Shown piece after piece: positions 1 through 6,727 of a stretch of 17,608 nt of DNA (within the stretch, counting starts at the first letter, position 1; every line of letters starts with the position of its first letter). The stretch covers positions 1 through 17,608 of the forward strand of contig JAHHKH010000024.1 in assembly GCA_018679695.1 (NCBI GenBank), written 5' to 3'. The DNA comes from Maribacter sp. (GTDB taxonomy: Bacteria; Bacteroidota; Bacteroidia; Flavobacteriales; Flavobacteriaceae). A program made the translations under genes and the position numbers. The notes under the pieces are model-generated. The model was not told the origin of the DNA. It ran no database searches and saw only the letters and a program-made list of their open reading frames with translations.

Positions 1-322
1 GTGTATAACTAAGGCTAGGTTAGTTCGAAGATAAAGCAAAGCCCCAAAATCCGGTACACTTTAGACCTCTTTCTCCTTAGGTAGTAAAAGGACCTATTCA
101 AACCAACAATTTTGTGCTTTTCCTTAATATACTTAGCAAAGAAGGGTTAAACATTTTGGTTGATTATTATGCTACAGAAGTATCTTGAACTTTAGTTGGG
201 TCTATTTGTACCAATCCTCACTCTTGGCGCATACTACAATGAACTCCCAAAATAGTTACGGATGGACTAAAAAAAAGATTCAAATCGACGGTGAACCGTA
301 CTTAGCATCTGGATCTCTTCGT
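1..322. other. Non-coding left edge, no convincing gene
   Basis: No supported gene is visible here. The first 12 bases could be the last three codons and stop of a gene lying to the left, but that is too little to call. A short forward open frame at 185-382 has no family resemblance and runs antisense into the LysR gene. The segment next to the LysR stop holds a possible weak terminator, listed separately. Confidence 0.5.
269..299 (-). terminator. Possible weak terminator after the LysR gene
   Basis: Reading leftwards from the LysR stop there is a short inverted repeat (ACGGT at 288-292 against ACCGT at 295-299). About a dozen bases later comes a run of eight A on the plus strand (269-276), which is eight U in the minus-strand RNA. 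The stem is short and is not directly next to the U run, so this is only a candidate. Confidence 0.3.
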
Positions 323-1246
323 TCAATAGTCCTCATACCAATCAAAACGATCCTTGATAATCTCCTCTTTTTTTTCTTGTAAATGCTCCAAAAATGCTAG
401 GGCCGCTGGCGAAAGCTTCTTTTCTTTTAACCAAATTAAATTCCAAGTCGTGCTAATGGGTAAACCTTTCACCGGTATGATCTGTAGGTCTTTGTTCATT
501 AATTCATTCTTAATTCCAATCAATGGCATAATGGAATAGCCAAGGCCTGAAATTACCGCTTGTTTTACAGCTTCATTTGAGGTCAATTCAATTTTTTTTG
601 GCGACGGTAACTTGTTGCGTTTGATATAGCTCTCCATGGCCATTCTTGTTGCAGAACCCTGTTCTCTATAAATAAGCGGAAGTTTTTCAAAAAACTTATG
701 AATACTTCTGCTCCGACCAACCTCATGCTTTGTGCCTCCCACGAGATAAAGCTTGTTCTCCATCAATTCGACCCTTTTCACTCTTAATTGTTTGGGTAAT
801 ACAGATACCATTGCAAAATCCACTTTATTCGATTCCAGGGCTTGTACCACCTTCGCTTTATTGGTAACATCCATTGAGAGTTCCACACCAGAATTAGTAC
901 GAATGAAATCTGCCAAAAAATAGGGCATCACATACTTAGCGGTAGATACTATTGAAATCGTTAGCCTACCCGCAAGATTGCCCTCGTAGAATAAGGATCT
1001 ATAATTGATAGCATGTACTTCATTCAGAATATTTTGAGCTGCATGTGCAATCTCTTTTCCAAAATCAGTAACATAAAGTTTTCTGCCAACCACCTCTGTA
1101 AGGGGTATGGAAAATTGATCCTGAAAATTCTTTAGCTGTATTGAAACTGCTGGTTGGGTTAAAAACAATTCTTCCGAAGCCTTTGTGATACTTTGCTTTT
1201 CAGCTACCTTAAGAAACACTTCTAATTGATGCAAGGTATAATTCAT
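323..1246 (-). CDS. LysR-family transcriptional regulator, probable regulator of the sbtA locus
   Basis: A 307-residue protein with the usual LysR-family length and order. Residues 1-65 form the winged helix-turn-helix, with the typical pattern LHQLEVFLKVAEKQSITKAS followed by LTQPAVSIQLKNFQ. The rest, from about residue 90, looks like the two-lobed periplasmic-binding-protein-like effector domain. It is transcribed divergently from the small genes and sbtA to its right. That is the classic arrangement in which a LysR regulator controls both itself and the neighbouring operon. In cyanobacteria and autotrophs, LysR proteins of the CmpR/CcmR/CbbR type control inorganic-carbon uptake or fixation, so an inorganic-carbon signal is plausible here, but the ligand is inferred from context only. 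The ATG start fits the helix-turn-helix position. The family call is firm, the target less so. Confidence 0.9.
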   Translation of the reverse strand: MNYTLHQLEVFLKVAEKQSITKASEELFLTQPAVSIQLKNFQDQFSIPLTEVVGRKLYVTDFGKEIAHAAQNILNEVHAINYRSLFYEGNLAGRLTISIVSTAKYVMPYFLADFIRTNSGVELSMDVTNKAKVVQALESNKVDFAMVSVLPKQLRVKRVELMENKLYLVGGTKHEVGRSRSIHKFFEKLPLIYREQGSATRMAMESYIKRNKLPSPKKIELTSNEAVKQAVISGLGYSIMPLIGIKNELMNKDLQIIPVKGLPISTTWNLIWLKEKKLSPAALAFLEHLQEKKEEIIKDRFDWYEDY

Positions 1247-1251
1247 AAATT

Positions 1252-1277
1252 ATATTTATGCTTTAGATAATAAATAT
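1252..1277. promoter_or_regulatory. AT-rich inverted repeat, candidate LysR operator
   Basis: ATATTTAT at 1252-1259 and its exact reverse complement ATAAATAT at 1270-1277 are separated by 10 bases. They lie immediately upstream of the LysR start and in the shared divergent region. LysR-type regulators commonly bind interrupted dyads in this position. The tract is extremely AT-rich, so chance dyads are likely. A near-match to a Bacteroidota -7 element, TAACCTTTG with one extra base, lies at 1304-1312 facing the sbtA side. Confidence 0.35.
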
Positions 1278-1393
1278 AAATATTATTTAATAAATAATTC
1301 TAATAACCTTTGCACAGATTCAAGGATTTGATACATAAGTAAACAAACAAGAACTCGAGATTAAGACCAATGTGCTTAAATCAAAAAAAAACT

Positions 1394-1570
1394 ATGGGTT
1401 TACAGCAGTCATATTTTATGCATTCACCCGGACTATCAAGCATTTCGGTCTTACTTGCCATTTCAAATCTGAATAACAACTCATTCATGAACCGTTTAAT
1501 CGCAGTTTCAGGAACACTTTCTTGCATTCTTTTATTAAAAACCATGGGTGAACAATTTTTTATTAATTAA
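1394..1570 (+). CDS. Possible small protein of unknown function upstream of sbtA
   Basis: A 58-residue open frame starting at ATG 1394; a longer version could start at 1370. I do not recognise a family. The N-terminal half is polar or mixed. The C-terminal half holds a moderately hydrophobic stretch (about residues 36-49, LIAVSGTLSCILLL) that might be membrane-associated. The codons look ordinary for the neighbourhood, an A-rich run precedes the start, and the stop lies 10 bases before the next gene. These points are consistent with an operon member, but a chance frame in a 330-base intergenic gap cannot be excluded. Confidence 0.35.
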   Translation: MGLQQSYFMHSPGLSSISVLLAISNLNNNSFMNRLIAVSGTLSCILLLKTMGEQFFIN

Positions 1571-1580
1571 ATACTTTCAA

Positions 1581-1874
1581 ATGGAAAATAGTGTTGAACG
1601 AATAAAACTAATCGACGGGGTTTTTAGACCAGCTGAAGCTGCTGATGTATTGCTTTCACTTATCAATTACAAAATAAAGTTTCATACTGTGCAGTCCCTT
1701 AACCTAAAAAGCGGGTGTAACGAATATTCGGGTGAATCAGAGCAACGTATTCTCCAATTGAAACAGGCCAAAGAGATTGTCGAGTCTATGGTGGTCGATG
1801 CCCATAATAAAAATTACGAAGTCTCGATTGAAAGTGACATCAAGATCAAACTGATTCAACGAAAACAAAACTAA
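1581..1874 (+). CDS. Small uncharacterised protein co-encoded with SbtA
   Basis: A 97-residue soluble protein. The frame is open from 1548, but the ATG at 1581 is preferred because the preceding 11 codons overlap the upstream small frame, and the conserved-looking part (VERIKLIDGVFRPAEAADVL) begins just after it. The sequence suggests a short N-terminal strand, a helix around residues 15-25, a charged helix around 55-75 and a final strand (SIESDIKIKLIQ). It reminds me of small unnamed Bacteroidota proteins with an IKLIDGxFxPxEA start, but I know no function for them. It lies 21 bases before sbtA. In cyanobacteria sbtA is paired with sbtB, a PII-like protein of similar size, but I see no PII signature here, so no functional equivalence can be claimed. 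Confidence 0.75.
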   Translation: MENSVERIKLIDGVFRPAEAADVLLSLINYKIKFHTVQSLNLKSGCNEYSGESEQRILQLKQAKEIVESMVVDAHNKNYEVSIESDIKIKLIQRKQN

Positions 1875-1895
1875 TAAGCCAATTAATTGTACTAA

Positions 1896-2858
1896 ATGGA
1901 CTTACACCTTCTTATAGACAACCTTACCAACCCCGCCCTGCTTTTTTTCTTTCTGGGCATCATCGCCGTTCAACTGAAAAGTGATCTTGAGATTCCCCCG
2001 AATTCTGCAAAATTCATCTCGTTGTACCTCATGTTTTCCATTGGATTCAAGGGAGGCTTAGAGCTGTCCCATAGCAATTTGGATTTGGAGATACTGTGGT
2101 CCTTATTATTCGGTGTATTTTTAGCCCTTTTTGTCCCAGTATATACATACTTTATTCTTCGCAGAAGATTCAGTGTTGAAAATTCAGGTGCTATCGCAGC
2201 TGCGTATGGATCAGTTAGTGCAGTCACTTTTGTTACAGCGGTATCATTTCTTGAAATTGAACAAATTAACTTTGGCGGTCATATGGTTGCTGTAATGGCC
2301 TTGATGGAAGCCCCCTCTATTATTATTGGAGTATTGCTTATGGCATATTTTCAAAAAGAGAATAAAAACAAGATAAAACTCGGAAGCGTACTTCATCATT
2401 CGCTAACCAACGGAAGTGTACTTTTGATTATGGGAAGCCTCGTTATCGGCTTTCTAGCTAGTGATGAACAAGCAAGAGGAATCGAACCGTTTACGACTGA
2501 TATTTTCAAAGGGTTTTTGGCCGTATTTCTTTTAGATATGGGCATTACCAGTGGTAAGAAATTAGGCGACTTTCTAAAAAAAGGGTGGTTCGCTTTTTTC
2601 TTTGCCATCATAATTCCTTTAATCAACGGATGTACCGTTGCAATGGTGAGTTCTGTTTTTACGGATAGCATCGGTAATCGTTTTCTATTTGCCATATTAG
2701 CTGCAAGTGCTTCATATATCGCAGTCCCAGCCGCCATGCGCTTGGCCGCACCCAAGGCGAACCCAAGTCTATATTTGCCAATGGCATTGGCCATAACTTT
2801 CCCTTTTAATATAACATTGGGGATGCCTCTTTATTTATTTCTAATTCAAGCATTTTAA
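1896..2858 (+). CDS. sbtA: SbtA-type sodium-dependent bicarbonate transporter
   Basis: A 320-residue polytopic inner-membrane protein, a little shorter than cyanobacterial SbtA. Family hallmarks occur in order. The first repeat has YLMFSIGFKGGLEL (about 44-57), SVSAVTFVTAVSFLE and MVAVMALMEAPSIIIG. The second repeat has FLAVFLLDMGITSGKKL, ASASYIAVPAAMRLA and LPMALAITFPFNITLGMPLY near the C terminus. These two related halves match the inverted-repeat architecture of the family. It is expected to import bicarbonate together with sodium. No carboxysome or RuBisCO genes are present in the window, so in a flavobacterium the bicarbonate would probably feed anaplerotic carboxylases or carbonic anhydrase. 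It sits downstream of one or two small genes and is probably regulated by the divergent LysR protein. Confidence 0.93.
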   Translation: MDLHLLIDNLTNPALLFFFLGIIAVQLKSDLEIPPNSAKFISLYLMFSIGFKGGLELSHSNLDLEILWSLLFGVFLALFVPVYTYFILRRRFSVENSGAIAAAYGSVSAVTFVTAVSFLEIEQINFGGHMVAVMALMEAPSIIIGVLLMAYFQKENKNKIKLGSVLHHSLTNGSVLLIMGSLVIGFLASDEQARGIEPFTTDIFKGFLAVFLLDMGITSGKKLGDFLKKGWFAFFFAIIIPLINGCTVAMVSSVFTDSIGNRFLFAILAASASYIAVPAAMRLAAPKANPSLYLPMALAITFPFNITLGMPLYLFLIQAF

Positions 2859-2894
2859 TTTATTATCATATCTTTATTTACCTGAATTTAGATT

Positions 2895-3458
2895 ATGGGT
2901 AAACAACGATGTGGCTGGTGTCTCGGTGATGATTTATATAAGGCCTATCATGACAACGAATGGGGTGTTCCCGTCAAGGATGATGACACTTTGTTTGAAT
3001 TTCTGATTTTAGAAACATTTCAGGCCGGTTTAAGCTGGATTACCATTCTTCGTAAGCGCGAAAATTTTAGGAAAGCCTTTGACAATTTTGAATATCTAAA
3101 GATTTCGAAGTATAAGGATACAAAGATCCAGGAATTACTTCAAAATGAAGGAATCATACGCAACAAACTAAAAGTCCGTGCTACGGTGAGCAATGCCCAG
3201 GCATTTATCAAAGTTCGGAAAGAATTCGGCAGTTTCAGCAATTACATTTGGGGCTTTGTTGACGGCAAGCCGATTAGGAACCAAATCAAAAACTACAATG
3301 AAGGTCCTGCCAATACCGATCTATCGGATACCATTAGCAAAGACCTTAAGAAAAGAGGGTTTAAATTCGTTGGCAGTACCGTGGTTTACGCCCATATGCA
3401 GGCAACAGGAATGGTCAATGATCATGAAGTAAGTTGTTTTCGTTATGATGAAGTTTAA
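2895..3458 (+). CDS. tag: DNA-3-methyladenine glycosylase I (Tag)
   Basis: A 187-residue base-excision repair enzyme that removes 3-methyladenine from alkylated DNA. It has normal length and the family pattern from start to end: MGKQRCGWC, then YHDNEWGVP, then LILETFQAGLSW. The HhH-superfamily zinc-snap ligands match E. coli Tag at Cys6, His19, His177 and Cys181. Glu40 and Trp48 correspond to the base-recognition residues. The gene lies 36 bases after sbtA, and a near-match to a -7 element (TATCTTTA, 2869-2876) leaves open whether it has its own promoter. Its last bases overlap the start of the next gene. An AlkD-type glycosylase follows, making a small alkylation-repair cluster. Confidence 0.95.
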   Translation: MGKQRCGWCLGDDLYKAYHDNEWGVPVKDDDTLFEFLILETFQAGLSWITILRKRENFRKAFDNFEYLKISKYKDTKIQELLQNEGIIRNKLKVRATVSNAQAFIKVRKEFGSFSNYIWGFVDGKPIRNQIKNYNEGPANTDLSDTISKDLKKRGFKFVGSTVVYAHMQATGMVNDHEVSCFRYDEV

Positions 3459-4026
3459 TTGGGTCCTAATCATGGTGTTATTTTCGAGCAGTGTGCTTTT
3501 CGCTCAAAATAATCACGAACGTGAACATCGCATCAGAAAATCCCAGTTTCCAACTATACAAAAAGATTTTATGAGTATTGGACAAAATACCAAGCAGGTG
3601 CGCTATTATAAAGAGGTCGACAGTTTGGAAACCACTTATATCCTAAAATTTAAAAAAGACCGCTTGAACTACCTTTTGTCTTATGATGAATCGGGGCAAT
3701 TAAAAGAATCTGGATTTAGGATTCATGAGATTGATATTCCAGAAGACACCTTCTTGAAAATAAATACCTTTTTATCCGATTCATTTGAAAAAACTAGAAT
3801 AAAACGAATTTTTCAACTGTATCCGGTTACAAATTCGCAAAGTACCAAGTCAGTATTAAACAATACTTTTCAAAACCTCATACTACCAACTAATATTTAT
3901 AAGTTAATTATTGTGGGAAAGAAAGATAAAAAGAACATCGAAAATGATCTCTGGTTCGACGCAGCGGGCAATTTCATTAGAAAACGGCAAGCGTTACCTC
4001 TAAACCACGACCGCATATTATATTAA
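3445..4026 (+). CDS. Small exported protein of unknown function
   Basis: A 193-residue protein whose first 20 residues look like a signal peptide: a basic start, a hydrophobic core (WVLIMVLFSSSVLFA), then a cleavage-like LFA/QN junction with no lipobox cysteine. The mature part alternates amphipathic strands and helices (KQVRYYKEVDSLETTYILKF, then RLNYLLSYDESGQLKESGF). This vaguely recalls PepSY-like/BLIP-type periplasmic folds, but I cannot assign a family. The start overlaps the end of tag by 14 bases and the stop lies 7 bases before the alkD-like gene, so it is almost certainly co-transcribed with both. Two adjacent ATGs (3445 and 3448) are equally possible starts. Why an exported protein is embedded between two DNA glycosylases is unclear. 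Confidence 0.8.
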   Translation: MMKFNWVLIMVLFSSSVLFAQNNHEREHRIRKSQFPTIQKDFMSIGQNTKQVRYYKEVDSLETTYILKFKKDRLNYLLSYDESGQLKESGFRIHEIDIPEDTFLKINTFLSDSFEKTRIKRIFQLYPVTNSQSTKSVLNNTFQNLILPTNIYKLIIVGKKDKKNIENDLWFDAAGNFIRKRQALPLNHDRILY

Positions 4027-4033
4027 ATATAAT

Positions 4034-4702
4034 ATGAAAGATTTCATAGAATCATTAACCTTGGAATTTGAGCGAAATTCGAATACTCTAATCGCGGCAG
4101 GCCAAAAGGCCTATATGCGCAATCAATTTGATTTCTTTGGTATAAAAAGCCCATTACGGCGAGAAATACAAAAACCCTTTCTGGTCAGATCCTATTTACC
4201 GCCAAAAAATGAACTAGAGCAGATTGTAAAAACACTTTGGAGTAAACCCCAACGGGAATACCAATTATATGCACAAGAACTCGTTTTTAAATACACCAAA
4301 CTATTCGATAAAAATGATATTAAATTGTTGGAATTCATGGTTACCCATAAATCGTGGTGGGATACCGTGGATTATATAGCCGTTAAGTTGATAGGCTCCT
4401 ATTTCAATCGATTCCCTGAACAATTGGACGATTACATTGAAAAATGGTTGGAATCGAACAATATTTGGTTGCAAAGATGTTGCTTGCTCTATCAATTAAA
4501 AAGCAAGAACAACATGGACATGCAGAGATTGGGCTACATCATTCAAAGTCTTTTGGGAACCCATGAATTTTTCATTAATAAGGCCATCGGCTGGGTGCTA
4601 CGGGAATATAGTAAAACCAATCCCAAATGGGTCTGGGAATTTGTTAAAAACAACGATTTGTCCAAACTTAGCCAACGCGAAGCCCTACGATTAATGGGTT
4701 GA
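4034..4702 (+). CDS. AlkD-type DNA alkylation repair glycosylase
   Basis: A 222-residue all-helical HEAT-like repeat protein of the DNA alkylation repair family. AlkD enzymes excise positively charged alkylated bases such as 3-methyladenine and 7-methylguanine without flipping the base out. The key residues described for Bacillus cereus AlkD appear to be present at the same numbers: Trp109 and Asp113 in HKSWWDTVDY, Arg148 in NIWLQRCC, and Trp187 in NKAIGWVLREYSK. The AGQKAYMRNQFDFFGIKSPLRR segment near the N terminus is also typical. It lies 7 bases after the exported-protein gene and is the last member of the tag cluster. Its stop overlaps the end of the convergent aat gene by 12 bases. Confidence 0.92.
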   Translation: MKDFIESLTLEFERNSNTLIAAGQKAYMRNQFDFFGIKSPLRREIQKPFLVRSYLPPKNELEQIVKTLWSKPQREYQLYAQELVFKYTKLFDKNDIKLLEFMVTHKSWWDTVDYIAVKLIGSYFNRFPEQLDDYIEKWLESNNIWLQRCCLLYQLKSKNNMDMQRLGYIIQSLLGTHEFFINKAIGWVLREYSKTNPKWVWEFVKNNDLSKLSQREALRLMG

Positions 4703-5362
4703 TCTAGAGTCTTTTGCTATTTCCTGTTTTCTCTTTAATATTTCAATGAATTCCGTTCTTGGGATTTCTTCGGCACCCAAACTTTCCAAATGTTTGGTAT
4801 GCAATTGGCAGTCGATGAGTTTATATTTCTTCTGTTTCAATTCTTCAGCTAACTTAATAAAAGCAAATTTTGATGCATTGCTTACAGTACTGAACATACT
4901 TTCACCACAGAAAACATGCCCCAGATCAATGCCATAAAGCCCTCCCACCAATTGACCTTTTTGCCAGACTTCATAGGATTTTGCAACCCCTATTTCATGT
5001 AATTTTATGTATGCCATTTTCATTTCTTCGGTTATCCAGGTACCTTCCTGTCCTTCTCTTTTTACCAAGGCACATTGATCAATGATCTTTTCAAAGCAGG
5101 TATTCTTGGTTAACGTAAATTGCCTGTTGGTCAAGACCTTTCGCATACTTTTAGAGATCTTGATCCGGTCTGGAAAAAGTACCATTCTGGGATTGGGACT
5201 CCACCATAACATCAACGAATCTTCATTGAACCAAGGAAAAATTCCACTTTTATAGGCCAACAATAATCGTTCAGGCGAAAGATCACCTCCTACTGCCAAT
5301 AGCCCATCGCTATTGGCATCCTCTACGGATGGAAAGTACAATTCATTGGTCAGAAAGAACAA
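4691..5362 (-). CDS. aat: Leucyl/phenylalanyl-tRNA-protein transferase
   Basis: Aat transfers Leu or Phe from charged tRNA to proteins with N-terminal Arg or Lys, creating N-degrons for ClpS/ClpAP. The family signature is clear: FLTNELYFPS near the start, GGDLSPERLLLAYKSGIFPW (residues 25-44), LWWSPNPRM (52-60), then EGTWIT, GQLVGGLYGIDLGHVFCGESMF and the LIDCQLHTKHLESLGAEEIPR end. No in-frame ATG lies upstream of the homologous region. I chose TTG at 5362 because it begins right at the conserved FFLTNEL and sits about 35 bases after a good -7 motif. TTG at 5389 is an alternative. The most upstream TTG, at 5464, lies inside a terminator hairpin and is not credible. Its tail overlaps alkD by 12 bases. 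Confidence 0.9.
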   Translation of the reverse strand: MFFLTNELYFPSVEDANSDGLLAVGGDLSPERLLLAYKSGIFPWFNEDSLMLWWSPNPRMVLFPDRIKISKSMRKVLTNRQFTLTKNTCFEKIIDQCALVKREGQEGTWITEEMKMAYIKLHEIGVAKSYEVWQKGQLVGGLYGIDLGHVFCGESMFSTVSNASKFAFIKLAEELKQKKYKLIDCQLHTKHLESLGAEEIPRTEFIEILKRKQEIAKDSRSTH

Positions 5363-5403
5363 TGGTTTATGTGCACTATCTTTTTTCAAAAGCAGCTTTA
5401 ATT

Positions 5404-5411
5404 CAAAATTA
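5404..5411 (-). promoter_or_regulatory. -7 promoter element for aat
   Basis: On the minus strand this reads TAATTTTG, a full match to the Bacteroidota -7 consensus TANNTTTG. It sits between the upstream terminator (5454-5475) and the aat coding region, as expected for an independent aat promoter. The -33 TTG is not clear. Confidence 0.45.
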
Positions 5412-5453
5412 CATAAATAAATTTTTTGAAAACCTTTAAATCTTGGATAAACA

Positions 5454-5475
5454 AAAAGACCCAAAAGGGTCTTTT
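5454..5475. terminator. Strong intrinsic terminator, bidirectional
   Basis: AAAAGACCC (5454-5462) and GGGTCTTTT (5467-5475) form a perfect 9-base-pair hairpin with a four-base loop and U tracts on both strands. On the minus strand it lies 21 bases after the DUF3127 stop and ends that operon before aat. It could also stop plus-strand read-through from the alkD side. Confidence 0.85.
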
Positions 5476-5496
5476 ATCCTATTTAAGAATGCCTTT

Positions 5497-5874
5497 TTAA
5501 AACGGAAGATCATCATGGTCTTCATCATTAATATTATCTGCCGGCTCAAAAGCTTCCATTGGAGGCACTGGTGGAATGTCAGCACTCCCTTCGTCAGCCT
5601 GTAGGCTTTCAATTCGCCATCCTTGGATCGCATTGAAATATTTTACTTCACCTTGTGGATTGGTCCATTCACGGCCTCTGAGATTAATGCTGATTTTTAC
5701 ATCTTGGCCAACATTGTAGCTATTCAATAAATCGCACTTATCTTGAATGAATTCAACTAAAATGTGCTGTGGATATTGCTCTTGGGTGGTTACTACCACT
5801 TCCCTCTTTCTAAAACCATTACTTCCAAAAGTTTTGGTTTCATCGATCATCTTGATTTTTCCTTGTATTTCCAT
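5497..5874 (-). CDS. DUF3127 family protein with SSB-like acidic C-terminal tip
   Basis: A 125-residue protein matching the DUF3127 pattern: MEIQGKI at the start, KTFGSNGFRKREVVVTT, then EQYPQHILVEFIQDKCDLLN, INLRGREWTNPQGEVKYFN and IQGWRIE. About 90 residues of predicted strands are followed by a proline-rich and acidic linker ending in DEDHDDLPF. That end strongly resembles the acidic tip of bacterial SSB (DDDIPF), which recruits repair and replication proteins. An OB-fold-like single-stranded DNA role is therefore a reasonable inference, but the family has no established function that I know of. It lies 49 bases downstream of the methyltransferase gene and is followed by a strong terminator, so it closes that operon. 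Confidence 0.9.
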   Translation of the reverse strand: MEIQGKIKMIDETKTFGSNGFRKREVVVTTQEQYPQHILVEFIQDKCDLLNSYNVGQDVKISINLRGREWTNPQGEVKYFNAIQGWRIESLQADEGSADIPPVPPMEAFEPADNINDEDHDDLPF

Positions 5875-5923
5875 GTTTCAATAATTATGCTATCTGCGTT
5901 CAGTGTTTATAATTTCTGTTTTA

Positions 5924-6727
5924 TTAAAGTGGTAGCCCTATAAGGTATGTTCCTTGTTTTTTACCGTTCTTCTTTATGGCCTGGCCCTTTTCCCAAATAT
6001 ACTTCCCAGAACCCAATCCATCAAGCAATTGATCCAAATCGTTGAGTGTATAGATTCGAGGCAAAGAAGCCTGACCGTCCCATGCATAGCATATTGGGAT
6101 TATCGGAATCAAATAGGTAAAGACTATTTGTCGCCAAGTTAAGGGTTTTACAAATGGCGTCATAAAAAGAACCATAATTATTAATATGATCAAGGATAAA
6201 GGCAACAATAACCACCAAATAAGTAATGGAATATTATTTTCGCCCATTTCATATATCAATATGGGTTGGTTGTTTCTTTGGGCCGACTCTAAAATTGCCC
6301 GTGCCTTTTTAGGTGGCATATGATGAAAACTATTTACCATGGTTTTCAATCCTATGGGAGCTTTGGCAATATTAGTCGCGTCAAGGGAGGTTTCAAGGTA
6401 GTTAATCTTATCGATGGCATTTTCATTGAATTTCTTCAACATTTCGCCGCTAGGATACAAGTCGGTCATGGTCAAAGTCACATGCCCTAAACCTTCTATT
6501 TTGTGAAGTACTTCCAAAACCTCTGGCATTGCACCTCCTGATCCCGAACCCAGGTCAACGATGGTGGATAGGTTTTTTTTCTTCAAAATATCGGCGATCA
6601 AACGGGCCAAGACTTCAGGGACGCCTATCATTCTTTGCAGGATGACGATCAAGTGGGTCATACATACGCGCAGCCAGTCAGGAAACCATCCAAAATCTTC
6701 AAATTCAAATAATTGTATGCGTTTCAT
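5924..6727 (-). CDS. Class I SAM-dependent methyltransferase with an internal membrane hairpin
   Basis: A 267-residue protein. Residues 50-165 are a Rossmann-type SAM domain: motif I is IVDLGSGSGGAMPEV (56-70), an acidic residue follows strand 2 (TDLYP, 89-92), and VNSFHHMPP (131-139) is a plausible post-motif. Two strongly hydrophobic segments follow, at about 166-191 (PLLIWWLLLPLSLIILIIMVLF) and 202-214. After them comes a soluble end (IYTLNDLDQLLDGL...GTYLIGLPL) that completes the fold. The enzyme is therefore probably membrane-anchored, with the hairpin inserted into the catalytic domain. The substrate is unknown, perhaps a lipid or quinone-like molecule. Its start overlaps the flavin reductase stop by four bases (ATGA), so the two are translationally coupled. 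Confidence 0.8.
   Translation of the reverse strand: MKRIQLFEFEDFGWFPDWLRVCMTHLIVILQRMIGVPEVLARLIADILKKKNLSTIVDLGSGSGGAMPEVLEVLHKIEGLGHVTLTMTDLYPSGEMLKKFNENAIDKINYLETSLDATNIAKAPIGLKTMVNSFHHMPPKKARAILESAQRNNQPILIYEMGENNIPLLIWWLLLPLSLIILIIMVLFMTPFVKPLTWRQIVFTYLIPIIPICYAWDGQASLPRIYTLNDLDQLLDGLGSGKYIWEKGQAIKKNGKKQGTYLIGLPL

Noticed and set aside
185..382. Forward 65-codon open frame at the left edge
   Set aside because: No family resemblance, low-complexity ending, and it runs antisense into the LysR gene.
1581..1874. Small gene beside sbtA as SbtB (PII-like)
   Set aside because: Size and position fit, but no PII-type sequence features are visible.
2396..2794. Long minus-strand frame of 132 codons inside sbtA
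   Set aside because: It is the antisense shadow of a strongly recognised transporter gene.
5363..5464. 34-residue N-terminal extension of Aat
   Set aside because: It begins with TTG inside a terminator loop and crosses the aat promoter motif; it does not look like Aat sequence.
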